Positions 34,337-44,001 of a stretch of DNA of 64,000 nt are shown piece after piece; within the stretch, counting starts at the first letter, position 1; each line of letters starts with the position of its first letter. The translations under genes were made by a program, and so were the position numbers. The notes beneath the pieces were generated by a model. That model ran no database searches. It was given only the letters and a program-made list of their open reading frames with translations, and was not told the origin of the DNA. This stretch comes from Paenibacillus sp. HWE-109 (GTDB taxonomy: Bacteria; Bacillota; Bacilli; Paenibacillales; NBRC-103111): positions 310,001 to 374,000 of the forward strand of contig NZ_CP091881.1 in assembly GCF_022163125.1 (NCBI RefSeq), written 5' to 3'.

Positions 34337-34687
34337 ATGAAAAAACAAGAGGAGCAAATGATATGGGTGCAGACCGTATCTTATGAGGATTTGGCGATCA
34401 ATACGGGAAAAACAATTCGTTATCAAGGCGAAGAAGTAGCGCTGTTCAGAATGAAAAGCGGCAAACTCCAAGCGATCCAGAACCGCTGTCCTCATAAAGA
34501 GGGCGTTCTGGCCGAAGGAATCGTGTGTGACGATCACATCTTTTGCCCGATGCATGACCGCAAGATTCATCTTCCTTCGGGACTTGTTCAGGCCCCGGAT
34601 ACGGGCTGTGTAAAAACCTATTCAACGAAGATTGAAGATGGCACGGTCTATATTGGTTTCCCGACAGCAGAAGAAATGGCTAGTTAA
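34337..34687 (+). CDS. nirD: Nitrite reductase small subunit, Rieske-type
   Basis: A 116-residue Rieske-fold subunit. Unlike the cluster-less E. coli NirD, it keeps a full set of [2Fe-2S] ligands: Cys-x-His in NRCPHKEG and Cys-x2-His in FCPMHDRK, 17 to 19 residues apart. It probably passes electrons to NirB. GGGAGGAG lies eight bases before ATG 34337, and the gene follows nirB after 30 bases. Confidence 0.9.
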   Translation: MKKQEEQMIWVQTVSYEDLAINTGKTIRYQGEEVALFRMKSGKLQAIQNRCPHKEGVLAEGIVCDDHIFCPMHDRKIHLPSGLVQAPDTGCVKTYSTKIEDGTVYIGFPTAEEMAS

Positions 34688-34734
34688 TGAAATAACGATT
34701 ACAATAGGCATCTATAGAGAGCATTATAGCGGGG

Positions 34735-36852
34735 GTGGGAGTTATTATATCACCATTATTATCTTTATCGAATGAACAACCATCCTCCCATTGCTGCTTC
34801 TGCAGCATGCAGTGTGGACTGGAGATAGTGCCTAGTGAACGAACAACGTCAGGTCTTAGTATTAAACCTAGTCAAAGCTTTCCGGTAGCTACCGGCAGAC
34901 TCTGTCAAAAGGGGTTGAATGCACTCGAGCATGTGCTCCATTCGGAGCGAATTCTTGAGCCTTTGTTCAAGATCGGCAATGATTCGCAGCGGTGGCAGCA
35001 GATAACATGGGATCAAGCTTTCACTGACATTGCGGATAAAATTAAGTCGCTGCAAACGGCTTACGGCCCTGATGCCATCGGTGTCTACGGCGGCGGGTCA
35101 CTAACGAACGAGGTTAGCTATCTGCTTGGCAAATTCACACGTGTTGCATTGCGCTCCAAATATATTGACTATAACGGTCGATATTGTATGTCATCAGCCG
35201 CTGCCGCCAGCAATCAAGCCTTCGGCCTTGACCGGGGAATGACGATGCCTCTGACGGAAATCTCCAATGCCAAGTACATCATTCTGGCAGGCACGAATAT
35301 CGCGGAATGCCAACCGACGATGATGCCCTATTTGCTGGAAGCGAAGAAGAAAGGCGCCGTCATTGTGACAATCGATCCCCGAAACACGATGACATCCAAG
35401 GTAGCAGATATCCATGTGCGCTTGCAGCCAGGCTTCGATTCTGTGTTTATCAATGGTTTGCTGCATGTGATGATCGAGGAAAAGCTTGTCGATCAGCGGT
35501 TTATCGGAGAGCGAACGTCTGGTTTTGAACAAGTGAAGGAAGCTGTAAAGTCATTTACTCCGGCGAGGGTAGAAGCTCTGACGGGTGTTCTGGAAGCCGT
35601 AATCCGTACAGTAGCAAGGGGGTTCGCGAAGGCGGAGACGGGGATTGTTCTGACCGCTCGCGGATTGGAACAGCAAGTAAACGGTGTGGAAAACACGTTG
35701 AATTATATCAATTTGACCTTATTAACTGGCAAAATAGGGCGTCCGGGCTGCGGATATGGTGCGGTTACAGGCCAAGCGAACGGCCAAGGCGGACGTGAGC
35801 ACGGGCAAAAAGCGGATCAGCTTCCCGGCTACCGACTGATCGAAGATCCAGCCGCTCGCGAGTATGTGGCCAAGATTTGGGGCATTGATCCGGGCGAATT
35901 GCCTGGCAAAGGTGTTTCTGCTTACGAATTGCTGCAAAAGATTGATGAGGGGGAAATCAAGGCGCTGATCGTCCTTGGTTCGAATCCACTGGTCTCTAGT
36001 CCGAATAACCGGATGGTGGAGCGAGCTCTTCAAAAACTCGATTTGCTGGTTGTAGTTGATATGTTCGAAACCGAAACGGCGCGTTATGCGCATTACCTGT
36101 TGCCGGGATCTTCCTTTGCCGAAGCTGAAGGGACCATGACGAATTTGGAAGGTCGTGTGTTCCATCGTCAGAAGGCCATGGAGCTTCCGGGCAACAGTAA
36201 GCTCGACTTCCATATTATTTGCCGCTTGGCAGAAGCTTTAGGGCGAGGCGCTTATTTTCAATATGCTGATATTGAGGATGTATTTCGTGAATTAACGGCT
36301 GCAACCGCCGGAGGGAAAGCCGATTACAGCGGGATAACATATCGCAGGCTTCAGGAGGAAAAGGGCATATTCTGGCCTTGTCCCTCGCCGAATCATCCAG
36401 GGACTCCGCATTTGTTTGAGCGTCGCTTCCATCATCCGGATGGGAAAGCCAAACTGTTCGGGATTCAGCCCAAAATGCCGGCCGAACCGATCGATTCGGA
36501 TTATCCGTATGTATTGACAACGGGGAGGCTTGCGAATCACTATTTAAGCGGTGCGCAAACCCGCCGAACCGATGCTTTGAACAAGAAGGCTCCAGTGCCA
36601 GTGGCCGAAATTCATCCTTGGCTGGCGAAACGAATCGGACTCGGAACGGACAATCAAATCCGCATTACAAGTCGGCGGGGTTCATTATGTTTGGAAGTGA
36701 AGGTAACGGAAGGCATTCAACCACGAACCGTCTTCGTACCTTTCCACTGGGGCGACGAACACTCAATCAATGTCTTGACGAATGATGCGCTGGATCCTAC
36801 CAGTCGGATGCCGGAATTTAAAATTTGCGCCGTGCAAATCGAATGTATCTAA
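34735..36852 (+). CDS. nasC: Assimilatory nitrate reductase catalytic subunit
   Basis: A 705-residue molybdenum enzyme reducing nitrate to nitrite. The N-terminal [4Fe-4S] motif is Cys20-x2-Cys23-x3-Cys27-x29-Cys57. NGRYCMSSA carries the likely molybdenum-ligand Cys. VYGGGSLTNEVSYLLGKF and the C-terminal LTTGRLANHYLSGAQTRR segments contact the bis-MGD cofactor. The length matches Bacillus NasC. The only start in this frame before the cluster motif is GTG 34735, whose ribosome binding site is weak. No NasB electron-transfer subunit is present, so the donor is unclear. It ends nine bases from the convergent helicase. Confidence 0.9.
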   Translation: MGVIISPLLSLSNEQPSSHCCFCSMQCGLEIVPSERTTSGLSIKPSQSFPVATGRLCQKGLNALEHVLHSERILEPLFKIGNDSQRWQQITWDQAFTDIADKIKSLQTAYGPDAIGVYGGGSLTNEVSYLLGKFTRVALRSKYIDYNGRYCMSSAAAASNQAFGLDRGMTMPLTEISNAKYIILAGTNIAECQPTMMPYLLEAKKKGAVIVTIDPRNTMTSKVADIHVRLQPGFDSVFINGLLHVMIEEKLVDQRFIGERTSGFEQVKEAVKSFTPARVEALTGVLEAVIRTVARGFAKAETGIVLTARGLEQQVNGVENTLNYINLTLLTGKIGRPGCGYGAVTGQANGQGGREHGQKADQLPGYRLIEDPAAREYVAKIWGIDPGELPGKGVSAYELLQKIDEGEIKALIVLGSNPLVSSPNNRMVERALQKLDLLVVVDMFETETARYAHYLLPGSSFAEAEGTMTNLEGRVFHRQKAMELPGNSKLDFHIICRLAEALGRGAYFQYADIEDVFRELTAATAGGKADYSGITYRRLQEEKGIFWPCPSPNHPGTPHLFERRFHHPDGKAKLFGIQPKMPAEPIDSDYPYVLTTGRLANHYLSGAQTRRTDALNKKAPVPVAEIHPWLAKRIGLGTDNQIRITSRRGSLCLEVKVTEGIQPRTVFVPFHWGDEHSINVLTNDALDPTSRMPEFKICAVQIECI

Positions 36853-36911
36853 GACCGTACTCAGCTCAGTTGGCTTGGCCAAAGGACGAAGCTGGTGCGG
36901 TCTTTTTCTGC
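36852..36911 (+). terminator. Terminator of the nitrate operon inside the helicase gene
   Basis: AAGACCG at 36852-36858 pairs with CGGTCTT near 36897-36903, extended by an imperfect CAGC/GCTG pairing and followed by TTTT. Most of it lies in the coding end of the opposite-strand helicase. Confidence 0.65.
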
Positions 36912-39900
36912 GCCGAGAAGTTTCAAGTAAGCTTGCTCGGGGGCTTCCGAGATGCGCACGCCATTCCACGTATCGATCACGATTTTACGCAGGTGATGCT
37001 GCTTGAGGAACTGACGGAACATACTTTTGAGTTCTTGAGCCACAATGGCAGGTTCACTAACAGCGCTGCCCGAGGATGGCATATGATAGATTCGTTTCCC
37101 ATTATTTTCAATCCAGTATAACCATTCACTGCCTTGGAGCGCCAAATAATTGCCTTGTTTGCGTGAGAAAGAAATGCCAGGCATAGCAGGCCAGTCCAGC
37201 AGAAGTCCATATGGATTAGCTGGATCTACAGCGCTTAACAGGGTGAATTTGGCTGGACTTTCCCAAGCAGCGGGCTGCTGGTGCAGAAGGCTGATGAATT
37301 CTTTGGTGGCAAATTGCAAGGCATGCAAATCCGCAATAAACAGTCCTCGAACGACTAATCCCCATTCCTCCAATTGACGCAGCGCAGCTTGAATGGACTC
37401 CCACGGAAACGGGCAATAGGCTGAAACGATAGTTTTGGTGACAAGTCCAAAACGTTCTAACAAATGATGTGTCCACTGCATAGCAGATGCCTGCTTATCA
37501 AAGGCAGGTTCGATTAACGATTGCAGCGCATACCAGCGACCTAGTCCGGACTGGAATTTCTCCGGCTTCTTGGAAGCACCCATCGCATGCAAGCGAAGAG
37601 GGGCAAACTGGTCGTTGGCGGCCTGTCCGTCCCAAACGAGCTGAAGCAATTCTTCCAATAAAGAAGAAGGCGTTTTTCCTGTTTCGATGCCCAGTTTACT
37701 AAGAAAACTTGCCCCTTTTTCCTGAAGCAAATGAAGTAAATAGGGCTGGGATACGGGTCTGGCATTCACGTCTGCCAGCCAGGGAGCGAGCAAAGCGTGA
37801 TGATCCGAGAGAAAGAAGGCAATCCGGCCTTCCTTTTCATCCGGTTCTTTGCGCCCCATCCATAGAATCTGCCCTGAAGAACACAGGGTATCGAGATCCT
37901 GCTTGCGATACGAAAGTTGACGACTCGGGAATAACAGCGATTCCCAATGTGAAACGGGCAGGAAGAAACCCTGTAAATCCGTAATGATCGAAAGCAGCTG
38001 CTCCATCCCGGATATCTCCGTTTGCACGGTGAGCTTGCGCCTGAGCGGCATATGCGCTAAATACGTGGATGGCGAGATGGCTCCACCACCTCGGCGATAA
38101 GACTGCAAGGACATGCGAATTAAGCGGGAGGCCACCTTGCTGCTGGTCCAGAGCTCTTCTGTATCTGCTTCAGCAAATGGGGCTGCTGCTATCGTTTGGG
38201 ATTCTAGCGCCGCTTGAATCCAATGATCTGCTACGCCAGGTTCAATTTCAAAGCGAGAGACAAGTTCATCCTTTGTAAAAGAAAGTCGCCCATCGGCAAA
38301 TCGTTGAAAGATGAAGGTTCTGGAAACCGCATCTTCGGAAAGTGTGCCATAGAAATCCAGTTCGTCGCTGCACAGATAGCGGGTTTCATTCGTATAAACA
38401 GTTGCGGCGATCTTGCCTTCTTGCAGGAGCTCATCGATCCATGCGGCTATCCAAGGTTCATCTGGAGCGCTGACTTTAACGAGTTCGGAAAGCGAGGAAT
38501 CCCCGCGTTCCTTCAGAAAACGCAGCACGTCACTGGCAGAGGAGAGCGGTTCATCTGTCTTCGTGAGCTTATGTTCCTCAGCTTCGATTGCTTGAGGGCT
38601 GACGACGTTGCGAATGGCGGCCGTTCCGAAGATTTCGGCGGCCATTTGTCGGCTGAAACCTAGCAGTTCCACTTGCAAATCCTCGGAGAGAGCATCGGAT
38701 TCGTATATTTTTTGCGCCACATAGTCCGATTTGAACTGGGCGGCAAGTGGGGAAGGGAAGTGGTTGCGATGAACGGCAATCTGAATATCCCCTGTCTGAA
38801 TAGCTATGAGAGTATTCCTCAGATTCGGTAGATCGACGTGATCTTCCAAACATTCACGCATCGCTTCTTGGAATAAAGGAAAACGCTCCTTAAAGGGCAA
38901 TGCTTCCTTCATGAGCTCCTGCCCGCGCAGCCGCTTGATCCAAGCCGGAACGCGCGTAAAACTGCGGGAGAGCAGCAAGGAGGTTTCGGCTAAACGCTGG
39001 AAGGCTGCGCCGAACATGCCGGACTCGGCAACTGTTTCAATGACGAACTGTTCCGCTGCCTCGGGTTTCAAAGATAGAATGGCAGGTAGTAAAGCATCAT
39101 GGAAACTAGGGAATATTAGCTCAATACCATTGTCTTTGGCATTGGCGTAGATAGCCGTTAATCCTTGTTGCTTGAGATGTTTCTCTATTCCCATGAGCCA
39201 AGAGCGATTTAATTTGCGGCCAAATAGGCTGTGTAAAATGGTATGTGCTTGATTATTCTCATCCAAAAAGGACTCGATGACAATCGTTGCATCGGTGGGT
39301 ACAGCGTTCACTGCTAGTTGATTGCGGACAAGGCTGATCAGGGATTGACTGGCTTCGGCGTCAAAATAATAACGCTCCTCGAGCCAATTCTGAACATCAA
39401 TGTCTGCCTCGGTGCGCGACTTGGCTTGCAAACGATCTCGCAGCTCGCGCCAAATGTGACCGGTTTGCACACCGAGTTCAAAGGACTTTCCGCCGGATTC
39501 GCCACGCCAGAAGGGGATTTCGCTGTAGCGATTCTCAGCTTCCTGTACATAAATACGCTCCGGGCGCTTGCGCACGATACGCCATGATGCTGTGCCTAAT
39601 TGGAAGACGTCGCCTACGGACGATTCATGAATGAATTCTTCATCCAGTTCTCCAAGATGAAGACCTGTTTCGTTGTGATGCACGGGATAGGCCGTACTTT
39701 GCGGAATGGTGCCTGCTCCGGTCAGCGCAGCCATCTGGGTGGCGGCGAGCCGTTCGAGGGTGCCGGTTTCGCGGTTCCATGCGATGAGCGGGCGAACGAA
39801 CGGATAGAGGCCAGACAGGACTTCCAGCATCGCTAACCAGCGTTCTTCCGGCAGCTCGTGGAAGGAGTCGCTCTGCGCCAGCAAGCGCCCCAGCCTCGCC

Positions 39901-41210
39901 ACATCCAGCTCGTCGCCCATCGCCGTCATGGCGACGAGCTGCTGGGCCAGCACATCGAGACTGCCCAGCGGAATGCGGATGTCCTCGATGTCGCGCGCTG
40001 CGATCCGCCGGCTGAGCACGGCGAGCTCCGGCAGCAGGCTGCGGCTGCGCGCCAGCAGCACGCCCCGGCTGACGCTGCCGACGGCGTGGCCGGCACGGCC
40101 GATCCGCTGGATGCCTGCGGCAGCGGAGAAAGGAGAGTCGAGCTGGATGACCAGCTCGACATGACCGACGTCGATGCCGAGCTCCAGCGACGACGTGGCA
40201 ACCAGGCAGCGAAGCTCGCCTGCCTTGAGCATGCGCTCGACCTCGAGCCGCTTCTCGCGGGCGACGCTGCCGTGGTGGCTCTTCGCGATCTCATGACCGA
40301 CATGGTCATTGAGTCGCAGGGTAATGCGTTCGCAAAGCCTGCGGCTGTTGGCGAAGATCAGGACCGTGCTGCAGCCTTCCATCAGCTGCAGCAGCCGCTC
40401 TACCAGCGGCGTCCATATCGCCTCTTTGTCTGCCCCGGCCTTCGCAGGCTCCGGCATCGTCACCTGCAGGGCATATTGCTTCTCGGCTTTGCTCTCGATA
40501 ATGCGGACTTGCCTTGGCTGATCCCCTTCCCAGCCGCCGAGAAACTGCGCAACCCGCTGGATCGGCTTCTGTGTGGCGGATACGCCGATCCGCTGGACGG
40601 ATCGCCCGCACCAGGCGTCAAGCCTTTCGAGCGTGAGCGACAAATGCATACCGCGCTTGTCCGCTGCCAGATCGTGAATCTCGTCGACGACGATTTGTTC
40701 CACGCTCTTGAGCATATCGCGCGCGCGCGTTGAGGTGAGCAGCAGGTACAACGATTCTGGCGTTGTTACCAATAGGTCTGGCGGCTGCTTCAGCATCGAC
40801 GCTCGCGTGCTTTGGGGCGTATCGCCGGTTCGCACGCCGACGCGCAGGCCGCGCCAGGTGTTTTCATGATTCATTGAAACGGCCAGCGCTTCAATTTCCC
40901 CGGCAAAATGGATCAAATGATCATGAATATCGTTATTGAGCGCTTTCAGCGGGGTGACCACCAAGACGCGTACACCCGGCACATAAGCATCGCCAAGCGC
41001 TTGTTTCGTCTGTACAACTTGGTCCATACCCGGGAGTAAGGCAGCCAACGTTTTACCTGATCCCGTAGGGGAAGATATGAGCGTATGCGCTCCGGTACGT
41101 ATCGCATTCCAAGCCTGCTTCTGCACATCGGTTGGTTCACCGAAACGGGAAGAAAACCATGCTATCAGAATCGGATGAAAATGAGACAGCTCTGGCGCTA
41201 TGTTCGTCAT
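36861..41210 (-). CDS. Lhr-type DEAD/DEAH-box helicase
   Basis: A 1449-residue superfamily 2 helicase. Residues 1-400 hold the two RecA-like domains: Walker A SPTGSGKT at 47-54, motif II DEIH, SATQKPI (motif III) and QRIGRAGHAVG (motif VI). A winged-helix and the Lhr core follow, and an additional long C-terminal region makes it the size of long Lhr proteins (about 1,500 residues), which act in DNA repair. The codons for residues about 160-430 are strongly GC-rich compared with the rest. It is transcribed alone. ATG 41210 has GGGAGAGAACGATATGACG-like upstream sequence. Confidence 0.9.
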   Translation of the reverse strand: MTNIAPELSHFHPILIAWFSSRFGEPTDVQKQAWNAIRTGAHTLISSPTGSGKTLAALLPGMDQVVQTKQALGDAYVPGVRVLVVTPLKALNNDIHDHLIHFAGEIEALAVSMNHENTWRGLRVGVRTGDTPQSTRASMLKQPPDLLVTTPESLYLLLTSTRARDMLKSVEQIVVDEIHDLAADKRGMHLSLTLERLDAWCGRSVQRIGVSATQKPIQRVAQFLGGWEGDQPRQVRIIESKAEKQYALQVTMPEPAKAGADKEAIWTPLVERLLQLMEGCSTVLIFANSRRLCERITLRLNDHVGHEIAKSHHGSVAREKRLEVERMLKAGELRCLVATSSLELGIDVGHVELVIQLDSPFSAAAGIQRIGRAGHAVGSVSRGVLLARSRSLLPELAVLSRRIAARDIEDIRIPLGSLDVLAQQLVAMTAMGDELDVARLGRLLAQSDSFHELPEERWLAMLEVLSGLYPFVRPLIAWNRETGTLERLAATQMAALTGAGTIPQSTAYPVHHNETGLHLGELDEEFIHESSVGDVFQLGTASWRIVRKRPERIYVQEAENRYSEIPFWRGESGGKSFELGVQTGHIWRELRDRLQAKSRTEADIDVQNWLEERYYFDAEASQSLISLVRNQLAVNAVPTDATIVIESFLDENNQAHTILHSLFGRKLNRSWLMGIEKHLKQQGLTAIYANAKDNGIELIFPSFHDALLPAILSLKPEAAEQFVIETVAESGMFGAAFQRLAETSLLLSRSFTRVPAWIKRLRGQELMKEALPFKERFPLFQEAMRECLEDHVDLPNLRNTLIAIQTGDIQIAVHRNHFPSPLAAQFKSDYVAQKIYESDALSEDLQVELLGFSRQMAAEIFGTAAIRNVVSPQAIEAEEHKLTKTDEPLSSASDVLRFLKERGDSSLSELVKVSAPDEPWIAAWIDELLQEGKIAATVYTNETRYLCSDELDFYGTLSEDAVSRTFIFQRFADGRLSFTKDELVSRFEIEPGVADHWIQAALESQTIAAAPFAEADTEELWTSSKVASRLIRMSLQSYRRGGGAISPSTYLAHMPLRRKLTVQTEISGMEQLLSIITDLQGFFLPVSHWESLLFPSRQLSYRKQDLDTLCSSGQILWMGRKEPDEKEGRIAFFLSDHHALLAPWLADVNARPVSQPYLLHLLQEKGASFLSKLGIETGKTPSSLLEELLQLVWDGQAANDQFAPLRLHAMGASKKPEKFQSGLGRWYALQSLIEPAFDKQASAMQWTHHLLERFGLVTKTIVSAYCPFPWESIQAALRQLEEWGLVVRGLFIADLHALQFATKEFISLLHQQPAAWESPAKFTLLSAVDPANPYGLLLDWPAMPGISFSRKQGNYLALQGSEWLYWIENNGKRIYHMPSSGSAVSEPAIVAQELKSMFRQFLKQHHLRKIVIDTWNGVRISEAPEQAYLKLLGAEKDRTSFVLWPSQLS

Positions 41211-41403
41211 ATCGTTCTCTCCCTTGCTTACACTTTATTCCAACATAGCATATTGGAAGGCTCTTAGCCAACGCCGAGAGAACCTTACTTACTTTTATGT
41301 TACTAACGCATCATTTTTTCAGTTCTTATCAAGCTTTACATTTGCCCTTATACTTGGGAAGACAAGAAGATAGGCAGCTCATTTCAAGGGAGGCAACAAG
41401 GTG

Positions 41404-42276
41404 ATGGGAAAAGCGCGAGTCATTGTTACTGGAGGCAGCGGTAAAGCAGGCCAGTGGATTTTAAAACATTTTGTGGAAAATGGGTATGAAGTCATTAATT
41501 TGGACGTCAAGGCCCCGGCTGAGCCGATCTGTCGGACGATTATTACGGATCTCAACGATTTGGGGCAGGTTCATAATGCCTTATCGGCTTTTAGCAGTGG
41601 GAATCGGCAGGAAGTTGCAGGCATTGTTCATTTTGCGGCTATTCCGCAAGCCTATACACATACGAATGATGTTTGCTTTCGGAACAACGTGATGAGCACT
41701 TACAATATTTTGGAAGCGGCAGCCAACCTGGGAATTAAGAAAGTGGTTCTGGCATCGAGCGAATCATCTTACGGTATCTGCTTTGCCAGTGAATTCATGG
41801 AGCCGCAATATGTGCCTATCGACGAAGCTCATCCGCAATTGCCGGAAGACAGCTACGGCCTATCCAAAGTGGTGAACGAGGTCACCGCACAAGCCTTCCA
41901 CCGGCGGACGGGCATGCAGGTCATCAGTTTCCGTCTGGGGAATATTCTAGTTCCCGAGAGCTATGCGGAGCTGAAAGCCAACTTTGATAACACAGAAGCG
42001 CGTTTGCGGATACTGTGGTCGTATATCGACGCCAGAGACGTAGCCTCTGCTTGTTTGAAAGCGATTGAAGTCGATGGACTTGGCGCTGAGGCCTTAATCA
42101 TTGCAGCGGATGACAGCTCATCGAATCGGCTTACCCGAGATTTAGTGGCGCAATACCTCCCCGGAGTAAAAGATATACGTTCATCCCTGGAAGGGAGAAC
42201 ATCCCTAATCTCCAATGCAAAGGCCAAGAAGTTGTTGGATTGGGAGCCGCAGATTCATTTGATGGAGCAATCGTAG
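41404..42276 (+). CDS. NAD-dependent epimerase/dehydratase family protein
   Basis: A 290-residue extended SDR. It has GGSGKAGQW (NAD-binding), FAAIPQAYTHTND, LASSESSYGI (catalytic Ser region) and DSYGLSKVVNEV (Tyr-x3-Lys). The C-terminal domain with RDLVAQYLPGVKDI fits uronate dehydrogenase or nucleotide-sugar epimerase-like enzymes, but the substrate cannot be told. AAGGGAGG is followed by GTG 41401 and ATG 41404; either may be used. It is transcribed alone and ends in a strong terminator. Confidence 0.85.
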   Translation: MGKARVIVTGGSGKAGQWILKHFVENGYEVINLDVKAPAEPICRTIITDLNDLGQVHNALSAFSSGNRQEVAGIVHFAAIPQAYTHTNDVCFRNNVMSTYNILEAAANLGIKKVVLASSESSYGICFASEFMEPQYVPIDEAHPQLPEDSYGLSKVVNEVTAQAFHRRTGMQVISFRLGNILVPESYAELKANFDNTEARLRILWSYIDARDVASACLKAIEVDGLGAEALIIAADDSSSNRLTRDLVAQYLPGVKDIRSSLEGRTSLISNAKAKKLLDWEPQIHLMEQS

Positions 42277-42283
42277 TAGCCGC

Positions 42284-42333
42284 AAAAGCGAACAGTCCTT
42301 TTGAGTAAGCAAAAGGGGTTGTTCGCTTTTTTT
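42284..42333 (+). terminator. Rho-independent terminator
   Basis: AAAAGCGAACA (42284-42294) pairs with TGTTCGCTTTT (42320-42330), with an inner CCTTTT/AAAAGG stem, followed by T. Confidence 0.95.
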
Positions 42334-42348
42334 GAGGTCTTGAGTGGC

Positions 42349-42938
42349 ATCTAATGAACTGTAGGATGCTTATCGACGAGAAAATGGCTACTTTGGAGAT
42401 GTAATGAACTGGATTGGCGTTATCGAGCAAATTTTAGGCGGTAAGGTGATCAATTGCTTGGAATAGCGCATCTGGTATTCATTAGATTTTTTGGATGAGC
42501 GATTTGGGCCGAATAAAGGCTATTGAGTTCGTAAGGAGACTTGCGAAGGTGCATGGACTTGAAAACCTAGCCTGCGGCTAGGTTTTTTAAAAATATAAGA
42601 GTTTATATGTTTTGGAATGAACGCGGAGTTACTCCAGCTACCTCGCACGGAGGGACTACGGTGCGCTGTTCTAGCCAAAAGAGTCATTATCGGGAGTTTG
42701 AGGGAACTGCAGGGCGCTATAATTCTGAAAATCGCCATAATCCACGCCAGAGGGAACTACGATCCGCTATTTCACCGTTTCCCGGTTGGAATCAGCAGGT
42801 TCCGCTTAAATAGCGGATCTCAGTTCCTTTTCATGTTACTTTTACCCCAGTTTCCGCCAGTTAGCGGATCATAGTTCCTTTTCACACAACGCTCTCTGTC
42901 ATTGCAAAGACCAACGGGAACTAAGATCCGCTAGATTG
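42349..42938. repeat. Interspersed repeat island B
   Basis: Part of a 1.3-kb stretch without genes (42,334-43,595). Forward units are at about 42349-42378, 42400-42428, 42650-42677, 42699-42724, 42749-42777 and 42913-42938. Inverted units are at about 42460-42490, 42511-42537, 42808-42832 and 42859-42883. Several share the word GGAACT-N3-GATCCGCTA, directly or inverted. A terminator-like hairpin (42562-42571 with 42577-42586, then T) sits within the island. Confidence 0.75.
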
Positions 42939-43275
42939 TTAAAACCGATATGAAGATGCTCATCTCTTAAGGCGGCAAAACCGCTTTCTTATGCTGAGCT
43001 ATAGGGAGTTATGAGTTATCCGCGCATAATAGGAGCGGGCATTTAGAGTTAGCTGAATTGATTGGAAAATGTACAATGGTTTGCCTCTTCGAGCCGTGTT
43101 CTCGTATTATCGCTGGAGTTTATCCAGTGGAAGGCGCGAATTTCTGATAAAGATCACCTTAAAAGGCATTTCTACTGGACAAAATCCAATAGAGCGGATC
43201 GCCTATGAGCTTAAATGAAGAAATGACTGTACGATTTCCAGTAGAACGGGGGATTATTACTGAGATTAGCGTGCT

Positions 43276-43338
43276 AGCAGCCAGAACCCAGCAGCCAGAA
43301 CCCAGAACCCAGAACCCAGAACCCAGAACCCAGAACCC
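43276..43338. repeat. Heptamer tandem repeat (AGAACCC)
   Basis: Nine seven-base units: AGCAGCC, AGAACCC, AGCAGCC, then six perfect AGAACCC copies (43297-43338). The array creates spurious open frames on both strands. Nearby (43090-43250) are three short palindromic words around CCAGTRGAA. Confidence 0.95.
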
Positions 43339-43426
43339 ATTAGCAGGCAACAGGACTTTCCCTTATGAACTCAGCCCTTACGAACTCAAAAGCCTTTATG
43401 TAGTCAAAAACCAATAGGTTCGAGAT

Positions 43427-43567
43427 TATAACGAACTCTAGAAGCTTTGTTTCGAGCAAAACAGCACTATTCCGCCTGCACGCAGTCTCATAACGCCTCT
43501 TCAGTTCGCTAGATCAAATACGAGGCTGTTTTCATCTCTTTAGCAACAATACAGTTCGTTAGCGAGG
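43427..43567. repeat. Interspersed repeat units, CTAACGAACT type
   Basis: One forward unit (about 43427-43456) and two inverted units (43489-43512, 43541-43567) built on CTARCGAACTG followed by a GCNTT-like word. They have the same plan as the other islands but a different core sequence. Confidence 0.6.
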
Positions 43568-43595
43568 GTATGGCTATAAACTAGCTAATACTTCT

Positions 43596-43781
43596 TCAAT
43601 AGTGCGCCAGGATAATAGCAATATCCCGGTCATTGAATTGGAGAGAACCCTCTTCTGATTTCAGAAAACGATGACCTCTCGACTCGATATATTGGCAAAG
43701 CCGCAATAAAATCATGGGTTCAATATTCAGGAGCTTTGAAAGTGACAAAATAGTTTTGTGCGTCTCGACAGCTTGGGCCAT
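43596..43781 (-). CDS. Small protein, 61 residues, unrecognised
   Basis: A 61-residue basic/amphipathic protein (SLSKLLNIEPMILLRLCQYIESRGHRFLKS) with ATG 43781 and AGGAGGT about ten bases upstream. The RGHRF...FNDRDIAIILAH pattern vaguely recalls MerR-like winged-helix recognition segments, so a DNA-binding role is possible. It lies between the repeat region and gerE in the same orientation as gerE, but separated from it by a terminator. Confidence 0.5.
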   Translation of the reverse strand: MAQAVETHKTILSLSKLLNIEPMILLRLCQYIESRGHRFLKSEEGSLQFNDRDIAIILAHY

Positions 43782-43941
43782 CCGTTTCTCAACCTCCTAC
43801 AGATGTTTGTCTATTATCATAGTCAATTGGACAGGTCGGATGTTGTCGAAATGTTGGGTTAACAAAATGTTCAATTCTGCTGACACTTGAATCACACATT
43901 TACCTCACAACATATTCACAAACATACCGCGCAAACATAAA

Positions 43942-43976
43942 AGCCCTCGACTCCTTCCTAAGAAGGCTCGAGAGCT
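43942..43976 (-). terminator. Rho-independent terminator of gerE
   Basis: AGCCCTCGA (43942-43950) pairs with TCGAGAGCT (43968-43976) with one mismatch. Reading leftward it is followed by TTTTATG. Confidence 0.85.
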
Positions 43977-44001
43977 TGCATGGATCCCTTTGCTGACGGA
44001 A

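Noticed and set aside
39858..40733. 291-codon frame opposite the helicase gene
   Set aside because: It exists because the helicase codons here are very GC-rich and stop-poor. The helicase motifs on the minus strand are decisive.
43205..43417. Open frame of 70 codons across the heptamer array
   Set aside because: Its middle is only the translated heptamer repeat, it has no ribosome binding site, and a matching frame exists on the other strand.
42349..43567. CRISPR array or insertion sequence in the repeat region
   Set aside because: Repeats are of both orientations, imperfect and unevenly spaced, with no unique equal-length spacers, no cas genes, no transposase and no terminal inverted repeats.
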